The notes beneath the pieces are model-generated. The model was not told the DNA's origin. It worked only from the letters and a program-made list of their open reading frames with translations, and searched no databases. Made by a program: the position numbers and the translations under genes. Positions 28,039 to 36,495 of a DNA stretch of 64,000 nt are shown one piece after another (positions within the stretch are counted from its first letter, which is position 1; each line of letters opens with the position of its first letter). Origin of the DNA: an uncultured Bacteroidales bacterium (GTDB lineage Bacteria; Bacteroidota; Bacteroidia; Bacteroidales; UBA932). The stretch spans positions 1 to 64,000 of the forward strand of contig CAKUXR010000008.1 of NCBI GenBank assembly GCA_934700615.1, read 5' to 3'.

Positions 28039-28409
28039 GCCTGACCTCCTTCTTCCGGACCATCATTTTCGAAGAAAAGTCCCACGAATAATTTTACAAA
28101 CCCATTGAGGAACAGCTTGTTGCGGACAAAGTACAAGAGCACCATCAGCAGCAGGAAAAAACCAGCCACGATAAACGCCCCGGCCGCATAGCTGCCGATG
28201 ATGTCCCCGAGCAGGAGTACACCGCCGAAGGCCAATGCCATGAGAACGATACTCCCGAGAGTCAGGAACAGAATCGAAATGATCAGCCTGTTCAATGTCA
28301 CCGAGAGTCCCTTCGCGGTCCTGAGTTTCAGCTCATCAACTTTAAGGTCAATGTAGGCCGCAGCGTCTTCAGCGAGCTGTTCTGCCGGCCTGGAAAACAT
28401 GCTGCCCAT
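28035..28409 (-). CDS. Holin superfamily-III-like membrane protein (PF07332 type)
   Basis: A 124-residue protein with an N-terminal amphipathic helix (about 10-40) and two long membrane spans (about 44-72 and 78-102). The fold matches the 'phage holin family' proteins that in Bacteroidetes accompany YtxH-type genes. There is no phage context, so a membrane-stress role is likelier than lysis. It overlaps both neighbours by 1-4 bases. Confidence 0.7.
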   Translation of the reverse strand: MGSMFSRPAEQLAEDAAAYIDLKVDELKLRTAKGLSVTLNRLIISILFLTLGSIVLMALAFGGVLLLGDIIGSYAAGAFIVAGFFLLLMVLLYFVRNKLFLNGFVKLFVGLFFENDGPEEGGQA

Positions 28410-28753
28410 TACGCGTCGTACATTTCGTCAATGCTGGCCTCGTCCTTCTCCAATGCCCTTTCGAGCCTGTTGAGCTGGTCGAGTACCTTGGCGCGTGCCT
28501 CTTCCTTCATCTCCCTGCCGTCCTCTTTCAGGATTTCCTTCAGTTCGTCCAGTTCTTCACGGGCCCTGGAAGCCTTTTCCTTTGCATAAGCATAGGCTTC
28601 CTCTGCCTTTTCACGTGCAGTGTCATAGCCTTCTTTGGCGGCTTCCCTTATCTTCTTTCTTGTAACTTCACCTTTTTCCGGAGCAAAGAGGACTCCTAAA
28701 GCGGCACCTATCGCAGCTCCTGCGATAAATGTTATAAGCGAATCGTTTCTCAT
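28409..28753 (-). CDS. YtxH-domain protein
   Basis: A 114-residue protein with a glycine-rich hydrophobic N-terminus (FIAGAAIGAALGVLFAPEKG, the YtxH signature) and a long charged helix with Ala/Glu/Lys repeats resembling LEA-type stress proteins. It is probably membrane-tethered by the N-terminus. First gene of the trio YtxH - holin-like - small protein; this arrangement is often seen with general stress responses. Confidence 0.78.
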   Translation of the reverse strand: MRNDSLITFIAGAAIGAALGVLFAPEKGEVTRKKIREAAKEGYDTAREKAEEAYAYAKEKASRAREELDELKEILKEDGREMKEEARAKVLDQLNRLERALEKDEASIDEMYDA

Positions 28754-28778
28754 GATACCTCCATTTTAAATATCCGAT

Positions 28779-28796
28779 GTTTCACGATTGTGAAAC
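28779..28796. repeat. Perfect inverted repeat between trio and U32 gene
   Basis: GTTTCAC-GATT-GTGAAAC, a perfect 7-bp inverted repeat 25 bases upstream of the YtxH start and 6 bases after the U32 stop. It could be an operator or a weak terminator for the U32 gene; the following T-run is poor. Confidence 0.5.
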
Positions 28797-28802
28797 CTGA
28801 GT

Positions 28803-30155
28803 TCAATCATTCGGTTCCCAAATATAAATCTTGTCGCTACGGCGGAGCCTTACAGGAATCTTCCCGTCAGCATTGACAAGAACGGCATCCGCATCAGCTC
28901 TGGATTTGCTGTCGGAGCCGTCGCCCTTTTCGACCTCCCCGTCACGCACGCCCTGATTTTCAGGCACGATGGCGACTGAACATCTCACGCCCTTTTCTGC
29001 TTTTTCGGCCGGTTTCAATGCTACGCGCAAGTCATTGACAGTAAACTCGATGACTCCGGTAGTGGCTCCGGTTGCCATGCATTTTGCACCCATGGTCAGC
29101 GCTTCTGATTCAACTGCGATTTCAGCGACGCCTATGCGGTCAAACCAGTTTGTGACCTTTCCGCAATAAACTTTTTTTCTGGTGGCGTGGCTGCCATAGA
29201 CATCGCTCCATTCGCCGAGCTTGGCGCCCTGATAATAGCCGTCCCAGAAGCCCCTGTTGAATACCTCGGAGAGTTCGTCCTTGAGCGCCTTTGCAAATTC
29301 CGGGCTATAAGTTCCGTCGCAGACGGCGTCAGCTGCCTGTCTGTAGCATTGTGCGCATCTCTTCACATATTCCGCAGACCTTGCGCGGCCTTCGATTTTG
29401 AACACCTTTACGCCGGCATCGATGATCTTGTCCATGAACTCGATGGTACACAAGTCCTTAGGAGACATGATGTACTTGTTGTCGATGTTCAGCTGGTTGC
29501 CGGTTTCCAAGTCTGTCACCTCGTAGCCCCTGCGGCACAGCTGGTAACATGCGCCTCTGTTCGCAGAGGCACCGTAAGTCTGGAGACTCAGGTAGCATTT
29601 GCCGGAAATCGCCATGCAGAGAGCTCCGTGAGCGAACATCTCTATCCTGACAAGTTCTCCTGCCGGGCCTTTTATCTGGTCGCGCCGGATGGTCTCATAG
29701 ATGTCTTTCACCTGATGCAGGTTCAGCTCGCGGGCCAGGACCACTACGTCTGCAAACTGCGCGTAGAAACGCAATGCCTCCGCGTTAGAGATGCTGAGCT
29801 GGGTGGAAATATGCACCTCCATCCCAATCTGGCGGCAATACATGATTGCGGCCATGTCAGATGCGATGACTGCATCTACACCTGCAGCCTTGGCTGCATC
29901 AAGCGCCCTGTGTGCAGGCTCTATATCTTCCTGATACAGAACGATATTCAGTGTGAGATATGTCTTTACCCCATACTGGCGGCAGATTCTGACTATCTCA
30001 GCGAGATCTTCCGGCTGGAAATTGTTTGCGGAATGGGACCTCATGTTGAGGTTGCCGACTCCGAAATATACTGAATCCGCCCCTCCTTCAATGGCGGCCA
30101 TCAGGCATTCGAAATTGCCGGCAGGCGCCATTATCTCCAATTCTTTCTTATCCAT
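28803..30155 (-). CDS. U32-family protein, probable tRNA hydroxylation enzyme
   Basis: A 450-residue 'peptidase U32' protein. It begins with the TIM-barrel opening IMAPAGNFECLMAAIEGGADSVYFG and carries FAHGALCMAISGKCYLS and the cysteine-bearing GACYQLCRR, which probably hold an Fe-S cluster together with a later Cys pair (VKRCAQC). Characterised relatives (TrhP, RlhA, UbiU/V) perform oxygen-independent hydroxylation of RNA or ubiquinone; here tRNA or rRNA is the likelier target as ubiquinone is not made by this group. It is 17 bases downstream of the polyprenyl synthase gene. Confidence 0.82.
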   Translation of the reverse strand: MDKKELEIMAPAGNFECLMAAIEGGADSVYFGVGNLNMRSHSANNFQPEDLAEIVRICRQYGVKTYLTLNIVLYQEDIEPAHRALDAAKAAGVDAVIASDMAAIMYCRQIGMEVHISTQLSISNAEALRFYAQFADVVVLARELNLHQVKDIYETIRRDQIKGPAGELVRIEMFAHGALCMAISGKCYLSLQTYGASANRGACYQLCRRGYEVTDLETGNQLNIDNKYIMSPKDLCTIEFMDKIIDAGVKVFKIEGRARSAEYVKRCAQCYRQAADAVCDGTYSPEFAKALKDELSEVFNRGFWDGYYQGAKLGEWSDVYGSHATRKKVYCGKVTNWFDRIGVAEIAVESEALTMGAKCMATGATTGVIEFTVNDLRVALKPAEKAEKGVRCSVAIVPENQGVRDGEVEKGDGSDSKSRADADAVLVNADGKIPVRLRRSDKIYIWEPND

Positions 30156-30172
30156 GTTCGTGTTTTGTGACT

Positions 30173-31147
30173 TTAGTTCTTACGTCCTATGAGCTTGTCC
30201 GCGAAGCGCTTGAGCATCTCGAAGCGTACATTTCCGAGGTCGAGGCTCTCGGCATATTGCAAGGCCTCATCAGTCAGCCTTACGATTTCCTCCTCAGCCA
30301 TCTTATCGACACCGAGTCTTACATATATGTCCTTGACAGCCTTGATCTTGGCGGCTTTCTGCTCTTCCGTTTCCACAGGCATGGCCATAGCGATATCCAT
30401 TGCCTCCTCGTCGAGTTCGGTAGCCTTGATTGTCAGCCAGCACTTCTTATTGTTTATGATGTCGCCTCCGATAGGCTTGCCGAATATCTTTTCGTTGCCG
30501 AATGCGTCCAGCCAGTCGTCCGCAATCTGGAATGCGAGACCGAGAGCATAACCATATCTGTAGAGGTTGCCTGCATCTTCGTCAGAAGCGCCTCCTATCA
30601 ATGCTCCCATTTTCGCGGCGCAAGCGATCAGTACGGCAGTCTTCAGTCCGATCATCATCATGTACTGGTTCATCGGAACCTTCTCGATCTTCTCGAAGTC
30701 CATGTCATATTGCTGACCTTCACATACTTGGGCTGCGGTGTGGTTAAACAGCTTGAGCACTTTGCCGAGCACGTCTTCCGGAGCCTGTGCGATTCTCCTG
30801 TAGCTGTCGATGCACATCACGTCGCCTGAAAGGATGGCTCCGTCCTCGCCCCATTTTGTCCAGACTGTCGGGTTTCCGCGTCTGAGAGGGGACTTGTCCA
30901 TGATATCGTCGTGGATCAATGTAAATGTGTGGAATACCTCGAGTCCTGCTGCAGGCTGGAGGATTTCATCTGTCAATTCATCATTGAAGAGGGCGTAGGC
31001 CGTAAGGCAGAGTCTTGGACGCAGTCTTTTGCCTCCGCCGTCAATCATGTACCTGAGCGGGTCATACAGTCCCTCCGGTTTTCTGGAGAAACTGATTTCT
31101 GAGAAGAGCTGTTTTATGCTCTCGTCTATCTGGATTTCACTGATCAT
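30173..31147 (-). CDS. Polyprenyl (farnesyl/geranylgeranyl-type) diphosphate synthase
   Basis: Head-to-tail condensation of isopentenyl diphosphate. The 324-residue protein has both aspartate-rich motifs: DDIMD at about 80-84 and DDWLD in FQIADDWLDAFG, as well as GGGKRLRP near 38-44. Chain length cannot be fixed by eye; a product for menaquinone or undecaprenyl precursors is expected, and menA is elsewhere in the window. Transcribed with the U32 gene. Confidence 0.9.
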   Translation of the reverse strand: MISEIQIDESIKQLFSEISFSRKPEGLYDPLRYMIDGGGKRLRPRLCLTAYALFNDELTDEILQPAAGLEVFHTFTLIHDDIMDKSPLRRGNPTVWTKWGEDGAILSGDVMCIDSYRRIAQAPEDVLGKVLKLFNHTAAQVCEGQQYDMDFEKIEKVPMNQYMMMIGLKTAVLIACAAKMGALIGGASDEDAGNLYRYGYALGLAFQIADDWLDAFGNEKIFGKPIGGDIINNKKCWLTIKATELDEEAMDIAMAMPVETEEQKAAKIKAVKDIYVRLGVDKMAEEEIVRLTDEALQYAESLDLGNVRFEMLKRFADKLIGRKN

Positions 31148-31227
31148 AAAATCAAAATTTTCACCAATTTACGAAATTTTCGTGAAATACGGCATATGGC
31201 GACGTTGGAGACTTTCCAAACATGAGT

Positions 31228-31235
31228 TATATTTG
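31228..31235 (+). promoter_or_regulatory. -7 element (TATATTTG) of rsgA
   Basis: TATATTTG 38 bases before the rsgA start, with TTGG upstream in -33 position. Confidence 0.65.
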
Positions 31236-31273
31236 CAGGACGAACACTGCATCCAGCGGTAAATCCAGATGAA

Positions 31274-32224
31274 ATGACAGGAGAAGCAACAGTTGTAAAG
31301 AATGCGGGCAGCCATTATATGCTGTCAATGTTACCGGAATGGAATCCATTTCCGGCTGTACTCAAGGGCCGTATCAGATTGAAGGCCAATGATTCCACCA
31401 ATCCGGTGGCGGTCGGTGACAAGGTGCGTTTCGAGGCGGATGCCGAAAGTGCTGATGGCGTGACATTGACAAATCCCGCTCTCATCACTGAAATCTTGGA
31501 CAGGAAGAATTATGTGGTCCGCAAATCGACGAATCTTTCCAGGCAGTCGCATGTGATAGCCGCTAACATTGACATGGCCTTTGCCGTAGTCACTCTTTAT
31601 TTTCCTGAGGTGAAACTGCCTTTTCTGGACAGGATGCTCGTTACCTGCGAGGTCTATGGCGTTCCTGTGACTATCGTCATGAACAAGGTGGACCTGTATC
31701 GGGAAGAAGCACCTGAGTTTACGCAGAACTTCATTGACATTTATACGAAAGCGGGCTACAAGGTGGTCCAGACGTCCGCGAAGACGGGGGAGGGCATTGA
31801 TGAACTCCGTGAGATTTGTCGTGACAAGGTTTGTCTCTTTTCCGGTGAGTCCGGTGTCGGAAAGTCCTCATTGATAAAGGCTTTGGATCCTTCGCTGGAC
31901 CCGAAGGTCGGGAAGATTTCGGTGGCACATCTTCAGGGAAAGCACACGACTTCTTTGTATGAAATGTATCGTCTTGCCTCGGGAGGCACTGTGATCGATA
32001 CGCCAGGCCTGAGAGGTTTCGGTCTTGTCAATCTGGAGAAGGAGGAGATTGCGAGATATTTTCCCGAGATGCTGAAGGCGGCGGAAAACTGCCGTTTCAT
32101 CCCGTGCACTCACACTCATGAGCCGGGCTGTGCCGTCAAGGAGGCAGTGGAAAATGGAGAAATCAGCCCGGAGCGCTACACTTCGTATCTCGGCATGATA
32201 GAAGACGATAAGAAATTCAGATGA
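31274..32224 (+). CDS. rsgA: Ribosome small-subunit-dependent GTPase A
   Basis: Late 30S assembly factor. The circularly permuted GTPase order is seen: G4 NKVD at 137-140 precedes the P-loop GESGVGKSS at 191-199 and DTPGLRGFG. An OB-fold precedes it, and the C-terminal zinc-binding run CRFIPCTHTHEPGCAV follows. Length (316) is normal. Its last bases overlap the MATE gene as ATGA. Confidence 0.96.
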   Translation: MTGEATVVKNAGSHYMLSMLPEWNPFPAVLKGRIRLKANDSTNPVAVGDKVRFEADAESADGVTLTNPALITEILDRKNYVVRKSTNLSRQSHVIAANIDMAFAVVTLYFPEVKLPFLDRMLVTCEVYGVPVTIVMNKVDLYREEAPEFTQNFIDIYTKAGYKVVQTSAKTGEGIDELREICRDKVCLFSGESGVGKSSLIKALDPSLDPKVGKISVAHLQGKHTTSLYEMYRLASGGTVIDTPGLRGFGLVNLEKEEIARYFPEMLKAAENCRFIPCTHTHEPGCAVKEAVENGEISPERYTSYLGMIEDDKKFR

Positions 32225-33594
32225 ATATACTTAACAAGGAAATTCTCAGGCTTGCTGTCCCGAGTATTCTGGCCAATATGACTGTCCCGCTCGTCGGAAT
32301 CGTCGGCATTGCTGTGGCCGGTCATTTGGACGGGGACGCGGCCGTATTGATAGGTGGAATGTCGATCGGTTCGCTGCTTTTCGACCTTCTTTACTGGAAC
32401 TTCAGCTTTCTGCGTATCGGAACCGGCGGAATGACCGCGCAGGCGTACGGACGGGCCGACATGAAGGCTGCCGCGGACACGCTTGTCCGGGCCGTATGTA
32501 CTTCAATGTCAATAGCATTGACCTGTATCCTCATCCAGTGGCTTTTCGTCGATTTCGTGTTTCTTTTCGTGAAGTGCTCGCCGCAGGTGCGGGTGCTGGC
32601 GGAGAGTTATTTCCATATCCGAATCTGGGCGGCTCCGGCAACATTGACGCTGATGGCGCTGAAGGGATGGTTCATCGGCATGCAGGACAGCATCAGCCCG
32701 ATGATTGCCGACCTCATTGTCAATGTCGTGAACATCGCGGGCAGTATTTTCCTGTCAATGGGCATTGCCGCACTGGGTTTCGGCGGAATCGGGTTCAACG
32801 GCATCGCGATCGCGACCGTGACAGCCCAGTATTCCGGTCTCATCTTCTCGTCCGCCGTCATCTTCTTCAAGTATCGCAGGAAGGTGTTCACCGGATTCTC
32901 GCGTGCCGATATGCGAGAGGCGTTCGCCGGCAGCCAGATGAAGAAGTTCTTTTCTCTCAATGCCGATTTGTTTCTCAGGTCTCTGTGCATCATGGCGATT
33001 TATGCCGGCATCACTGTCATCTCTGCCCGTTACGGGGATATGATGCTGGCTGTCAGCTCGATACTGGTGCAGCTCATGATGATTTTCTCATATTTTACTG
33101 ATGGTTTCGCCTACGCGGGAGAGGCCCTGACAGGCAAGTTTTTCGGACGGAGGGATGTGGATGCCGTCCGCAGTACAGTGAAGAGTGTCTTCATGTGGAG
33201 CATGGGTGTGGCTGCCGTGTTCATGGTGCTTTACGGTCTGCTCGGACGTCAGATGCTGTATGTGCTGACATCTGATCATGATGTGGTGGCGGCTTCCATG
33301 GAGTTCATCCTGTGGCTAGTGCCGATGCCTGTCGTTGGCTGCGCTGCGTTTACCTGGGACGGCATCTATGTGGGTGCTACCGCTTCCAAGCCTATCCGCA
33401 ATTCCAGCATCTGGGCGGTAATCGGTTTCTTCATTATCTGGGGCGTGGCCTATTGGCTCTTTGGCGGGTCAATGTCAGAGAATCCATCCATTGTCGTCCA
33501 TGTCCTTATGGCAGCTTTCCTGTTCCATCTCTTCATCAGGATGGCATACGAGACGGTTCTTTACAGGCGCAGTATTCTCGGGGCTATCAGATAG
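32221..33594 (+). CDS. MATE-family efflux transporter
   Basis: A 457-residue protein with twelve membrane spans in two halves, matching the MatE family (for example the opening EILRLAVPSILANMTVPLVGIVG). It is Na+- or H+-driven; substrate unknown, and members of this DinF-like group may handle drugs or lipid-linked molecules. Translation is probably coupled to rsgA through the 4-base overlap. It carries several heptamers in both orientations. Confidence 0.9.
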   Translation: MNILNKEILRLAVPSILANMTVPLVGIVGIAVAGHLDGDAAVLIGGMSIGSLLFDLLYWNFSFLRIGTGGMTAQAYGRADMKAAADTLVRAVCTSMSIALTCILIQWLFVDFVFLFVKCSPQVRVLAESYFHIRIWAAPATLTLMALKGWFIGMQDSISPMIADLIVNVVNIAGSIFLSMGIAALGFGGIGFNGIAIATVTAQYSGLIFSSAVIFFKYRRKVFTGFSRADMREAFAGSQMKKFFSLNADLFLRSLCIMAIYAGITVISARYGDMMLAVSSILVQLMMIFSYFTDGFAYAGEALTGKFFGRRDVDAVRSTVKSVFMWSMGVAAVFMVLYGLLGRQMLYVLTSDHDVVAASMEFILWLVPMPVVGCAAFTWDGIYVGATASKPIRNSSIWAVIGFFIIWGVAYWLFGGSMSENPSIVVHVLMAAFLFHLFIRMAYETVLYRRSILGAIR

Positions 33595-33784
33595 GCCTTT
33601 CTGTCAGGCGAGGTCGTGAAAAACGGCATTTCTAAAATTTTATATGCGTAGATAGTACCTATATAATCGCCATTTCATGACAAAATTTGATAAAAAAGAC
33701 TGGGAAATTCATATTTTGGACGACTGAAATTTAAAAATCGCAAAAAATATTGTATTGGGATATATAGCGTATTGGAAAATATTT

Positions 33785-33792
33785 TATATTTG
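33785..33792 (+). promoter_or_regulatory. -7 element (TATATTTG) of the fimbrial operon
   Basis: TATATTTG with TTGG about 20 bases upstream. It implies a leader of about 280 bases before the first gene at 34080. Confidence 0.65.
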
Positions 33793-34079
33793 CAACGTTT
33801 TACCTCCTAAAGAGGGACATTAATAGGGCGGAGTTATTAAAATATTTGCCGTTGTTTGGCGGATATTTTTAAACTGACTTAAAGTATGAAAACGTATCCT
33901 AGCAGATGTTTAGGTTGTTAGATTGTAGGTGATACAGGACTAAGACAAAGTACTTCTACTGGTGAAAATTTAGATTGAGGCGGAATATTGATGCAAATGT
34001 TCCTTGAGTAAGAATCGGGAGACGTGGTTGTTTCCGGATCCTTACGAATTTTTAGGGGGGGGTAAAGATATTCACTCCC
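33793..34079 (+). promoter_or_regulatory. Long untranslated leader of the fimbrial operon
   Basis: No gene is seen. A small GCC/GGC hairpin near 33848-33862 followed by ATATTTTT could be an attenuator. Around 33931-33960 is an ACTAAGACAAAGTACTTCT-like stretch, reminiscent of leaders in front of Bacteroidales fimbrial genes. The run of eight G at about 34055-34062 just before the start is unusual and might allow slippage. Confidence 0.45.
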
Positions 34080-35291
34080 ATGAGACGATTGATAACACTA
34101 TTCGTTTTTACGCTTTTCAGCGTTGCCGTCACTGCCCAGCAGATGACGGATTCACTGCGGGTGTACTTTCGTCAGGGCTATTCAGCTTTCGCTCCCGACT
34201 ACCGGAACAACCGGAAATCAGTCGAGGATTTCATTTCCAAAGTCAAGACTTTCCAGCAGGAATCCGAAGCATTCGAGATTCTCAGCGTTACATACAAGGC
34301 CGGCGCTTCACCGGAAGGAACTCTTGCCATAAACCGCCGAATCTCTGGAAAACGAGGCGACAACCTTACCTCATATCTCCAGAAATATCTGATTTTCAAT
34401 AAGGATATCCTTCATGTCGAGGATGTTGTCGAGGACTGGGAAGGCCTGTATGATCTCGTCGGGAACTCTCAGATGAATTACAGGGATGAGGTCCTGGCAT
34501 TGCTCCGTTCCGGACATGAACCGGAGACTCTGAAGAAAGAACTGCAGCGGATGCATTCCGGCTACGTATGGCGCTACATGAACCAGAATCTGTTCCCTGA
34601 ACTGCGTGCTTTCAATGTCTATATAGAGGTCGGTGTGCGTAACCCTGAACTTGACGCTCCTGAAATTCCAGACGCAAGTGTCTCAGTGGAAGACGGTTAC
34701 GCGGCGCTCGACAATTCATTGACAATTTCTCCGCTGCCAATGCCGGAGCCGGCTCCCGAGTGGACGCGCAAGCTCCGTATAAAGACCAATGCCATCGGAT
34801 GGGCCATGTTCATTTCCAATGTTGCCGTAGAAATCGACCTTTCCCGTCATATATCATTCCAGTTGCCGATTTATTATTCGGCCGTGGATTATTTCAGCAG
34901 AGAGCTGAAATTCAGGACTTTCGCCGTTCAGCCTGAGCTCCGCTTGTGGTTCACGAAACCTGACGGCCTCTTCCTGGGAGCACATTTCGGAACAGCTTAT
35001 TTCAATTACGCGACCAAGGGGGACTGGCGAATCCAGACCGGCTACGGTGACCGTCCATTGTGGGGCGGCGGTCTTGCGGTCGGCTACAGGATGCCGATTT
35101 CAAAGCGCAATCCTCGTTGGGAGATGGAGTTCTCGCTTGGCGGAGGCGTATATGATGTCTGGTACGACAGGTTCTACAATGAGAAGAACGGCCCGAAAGA
35201 AGGAACCTGTCATACGACGTTCATTGGCATTGACAATGCTGCTGTGACGTTCTCATACAGTTTCGACCTTAAGAAAAGGAGGGGAAGATGA
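34080..35291 (+). CDS. DUF3575-domain outer-membrane protein of the fimbrial operon
   Basis: A 403-residue exported protein (signal peptide to about TAQQ). Residues 25-190 resemble an OmpA-like alpha/beta region (AFEILSVTYKAGASPEGTLAINRRIS), and residues 235-403 form a beta-barrel-like DUF3575 domain. Genes of this type commonly begin fimbrial operons in Bacteroidales, so it may help anchor or assemble the fimbria at the outer membrane. It overlaps the next gene by 4 bases. Confidence 0.75.
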   Translation: MRRLITLFVFTLFSVAVTAQQMTDSLRVYFRQGYSAFAPDYRNNRKSVEDFISKVKTFQQESEAFEILSVTYKAGASPEGTLAINRRISGKRGDNLTSYLQKYLIFNKDILHVEDVVEDWEGLYDLVGNSQMNYRDEVLALLRSGHEPETLKKELQRMHSGYVWRYMNQNLFPELRAFNVYIEVGVRNPELDAPEIPDASVSVEDGYAALDNSLTISPLPMPEPAPEWTRKLRIKTNAIGWAMFISNVAVEIDLSRHISFQLPIYYSAVDYFSRELKFRTFAVQPELRLWFTKPDGLFLGAHFGTAYFNYATKGDWRIQTGYGDRPLWGGGLAVGYRMPISKRNPRWEMEFSLGGGVYDVWYDRFYNEKNGPKEGTCHTTFIGIDNAAVTFSYSFDLKKRRGR

Positions 35292-36394
35292 GACGTACAT
35301 TGAAAATGATGTCAGAGGTGCTTGTAACATTGACATTGTCAGCATCTTGCGCTGTTCACGAGTGGCCGGAGACCCTTCCGGCGGATGCGACGCTGAAGCT
35401 CGATTTCAATACGGCTCTGCCGCAGTTCATTGTCCTGGACGTGAATGACACCAGGGCGTCGAAGGACAGCAGGGATTATCAGATCCGCTATGTCGTGGAG
35501 GCGTACAGGAAACTGGGCAACGGGGCATATTCGGAGTCTCCTTACGGGCGTTTTGTATTTACTAAGGACGACATTTCTGACCTGAACAATGAGGTGACGC
35601 TCCGTATCGACGAGGGGACCTATGATTTCTATGTCTGGACGGACTTCGTGGACAAGAAATCGACCGATGATTTCTTCTACGACACCAGGAACTTCCGGCA
35701 GATCAAACTTCTCGGCGAGCATGAGGGGAACAATGATTTCCGTGATGCGTTTGTCGGCCATAAGGAGCTGACGGTGGAGCGTTTCGGAAATTCGGTTCCT
35801 CCTGTGAGCGGGACTGTGAACATGGAGCGTCCGCTTGCCAAGTTCGAGTTCATAACGACTGACCTTCAGCAGTTTATAACCAAGGTTATCGCCGATATGA
35901 AGAAAAAGGAGGCCGGGGCCAATGCCAAGGCGTCGAAGGAGGATTCTGATGATGCCGACCCTGAGGCGACTAAGGGTGATGACGGCACCAAGGGCGACGG
36001 TGATAGCAAGTCCGAGTATGTGGACTTGAAGAAGTATAATGTCGTTTTCTACTATACCGGTTTCATGCCGTCGATGTTCAATATGATGGACGACAAGCCG
36101 TGCGATTCCAGTACCGGAGTATCGTTCACTTCCGACATTTCATTGATAGACGAGCACAATGCAAGGTTGGGATTCGATTATGTGCTGGTCAACGGCAAGG
36201 AGTCCAGTGTGATGGTTGCCGTGGGACTGTTCGATGAGGAGGGAACAAGGCTCTCGATGACCAATCCGATAGAGGTCCCGATCAAGCGTAGCATGCTGAC
36301 CACGGTCAAGGGCAGTTTCCTCATGCAGGATACCGGAGGAGGGGTGGCGATAGTCCCGGACTTCGACGGAGAATACAATATCATAATTCATTGA
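35288..36394 (+). CDS. FimB/Mfa2-type fimbrial anchor lipoprotein
   Basis: A 368-residue predicted lipoprotein (signal ending SASC, C21). The fold follows the Mfa2/FimB and DUF6562 pattern: two transthyretin-like beta domains with the family's RPLAKFEFITTD segment and a C-terminal PDFDGEYNIII strand. A charged, low-complexity insert rich in Asp, Lys and Gly (about 219-246) interrupts the second domain. It is probably the anchor or regulator of fimbrial length. Confidence 0.72.
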   Translation: MRRTLKMMSEVLVTLTLSASCAVHEWPETLPADATLKLDFNTALPQFIVLDVNDTRASKDSRDYQIRYVVEAYRKLGNGAYSESPYGRFVFTKDDISDLNNEVTLRIDEGTYDFYVWTDFVDKKSTDDFFYDTRNFRQIKLLGEHEGNNDFRDAFVGHKELTVERFGNSVPPVSGTVNMERPLAKFEFITTDLQQFITKVIADMKKKEAGANAKASKEDSDDADPEATKGDDGTKGDGDSKSEYVDLKKYNVVFYYTGFMPSMFNMMDDKPCDSSTGVSFTSDISLIDEHNARLGFDYVLVNGKESSVMVAVGLFDEEGTRLSMTNPIEVPIKRSMLTTVKGSFLMQDTGGGVAIVPDFDGEYNIIIH

Positions 36395-36495
36395 TAAATA
36401 ACGGATTAAGGTGTAAAAGCCGCGGCCCCTGGAAGGCTGTGACTTGCCCGAGGTCTTTCCTGAAAGTAATATTAACAATTAATAATCACAAAACT

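Noticed and set aside
28035..28409. Holin-like gene as a sign of a prophage
   Set aside because: Neighbours are YtxH, U32 and housekeeping genes; no integrase, capsid, tail or lysin genes are near, and the family is common outside phages.
29187..30074. Long open frame of 295 residues opposite the U32 gene
   Set aside because: Lies wholly antisense to a well-conserved gene; a by-product of its codon use.
36391..36495. Longer N-terminus for the AT-rich adhesin
   Set aside because: The upstream part is not signal-peptide-like; the ATG at 36496 opens a standard lipoprotein signal.
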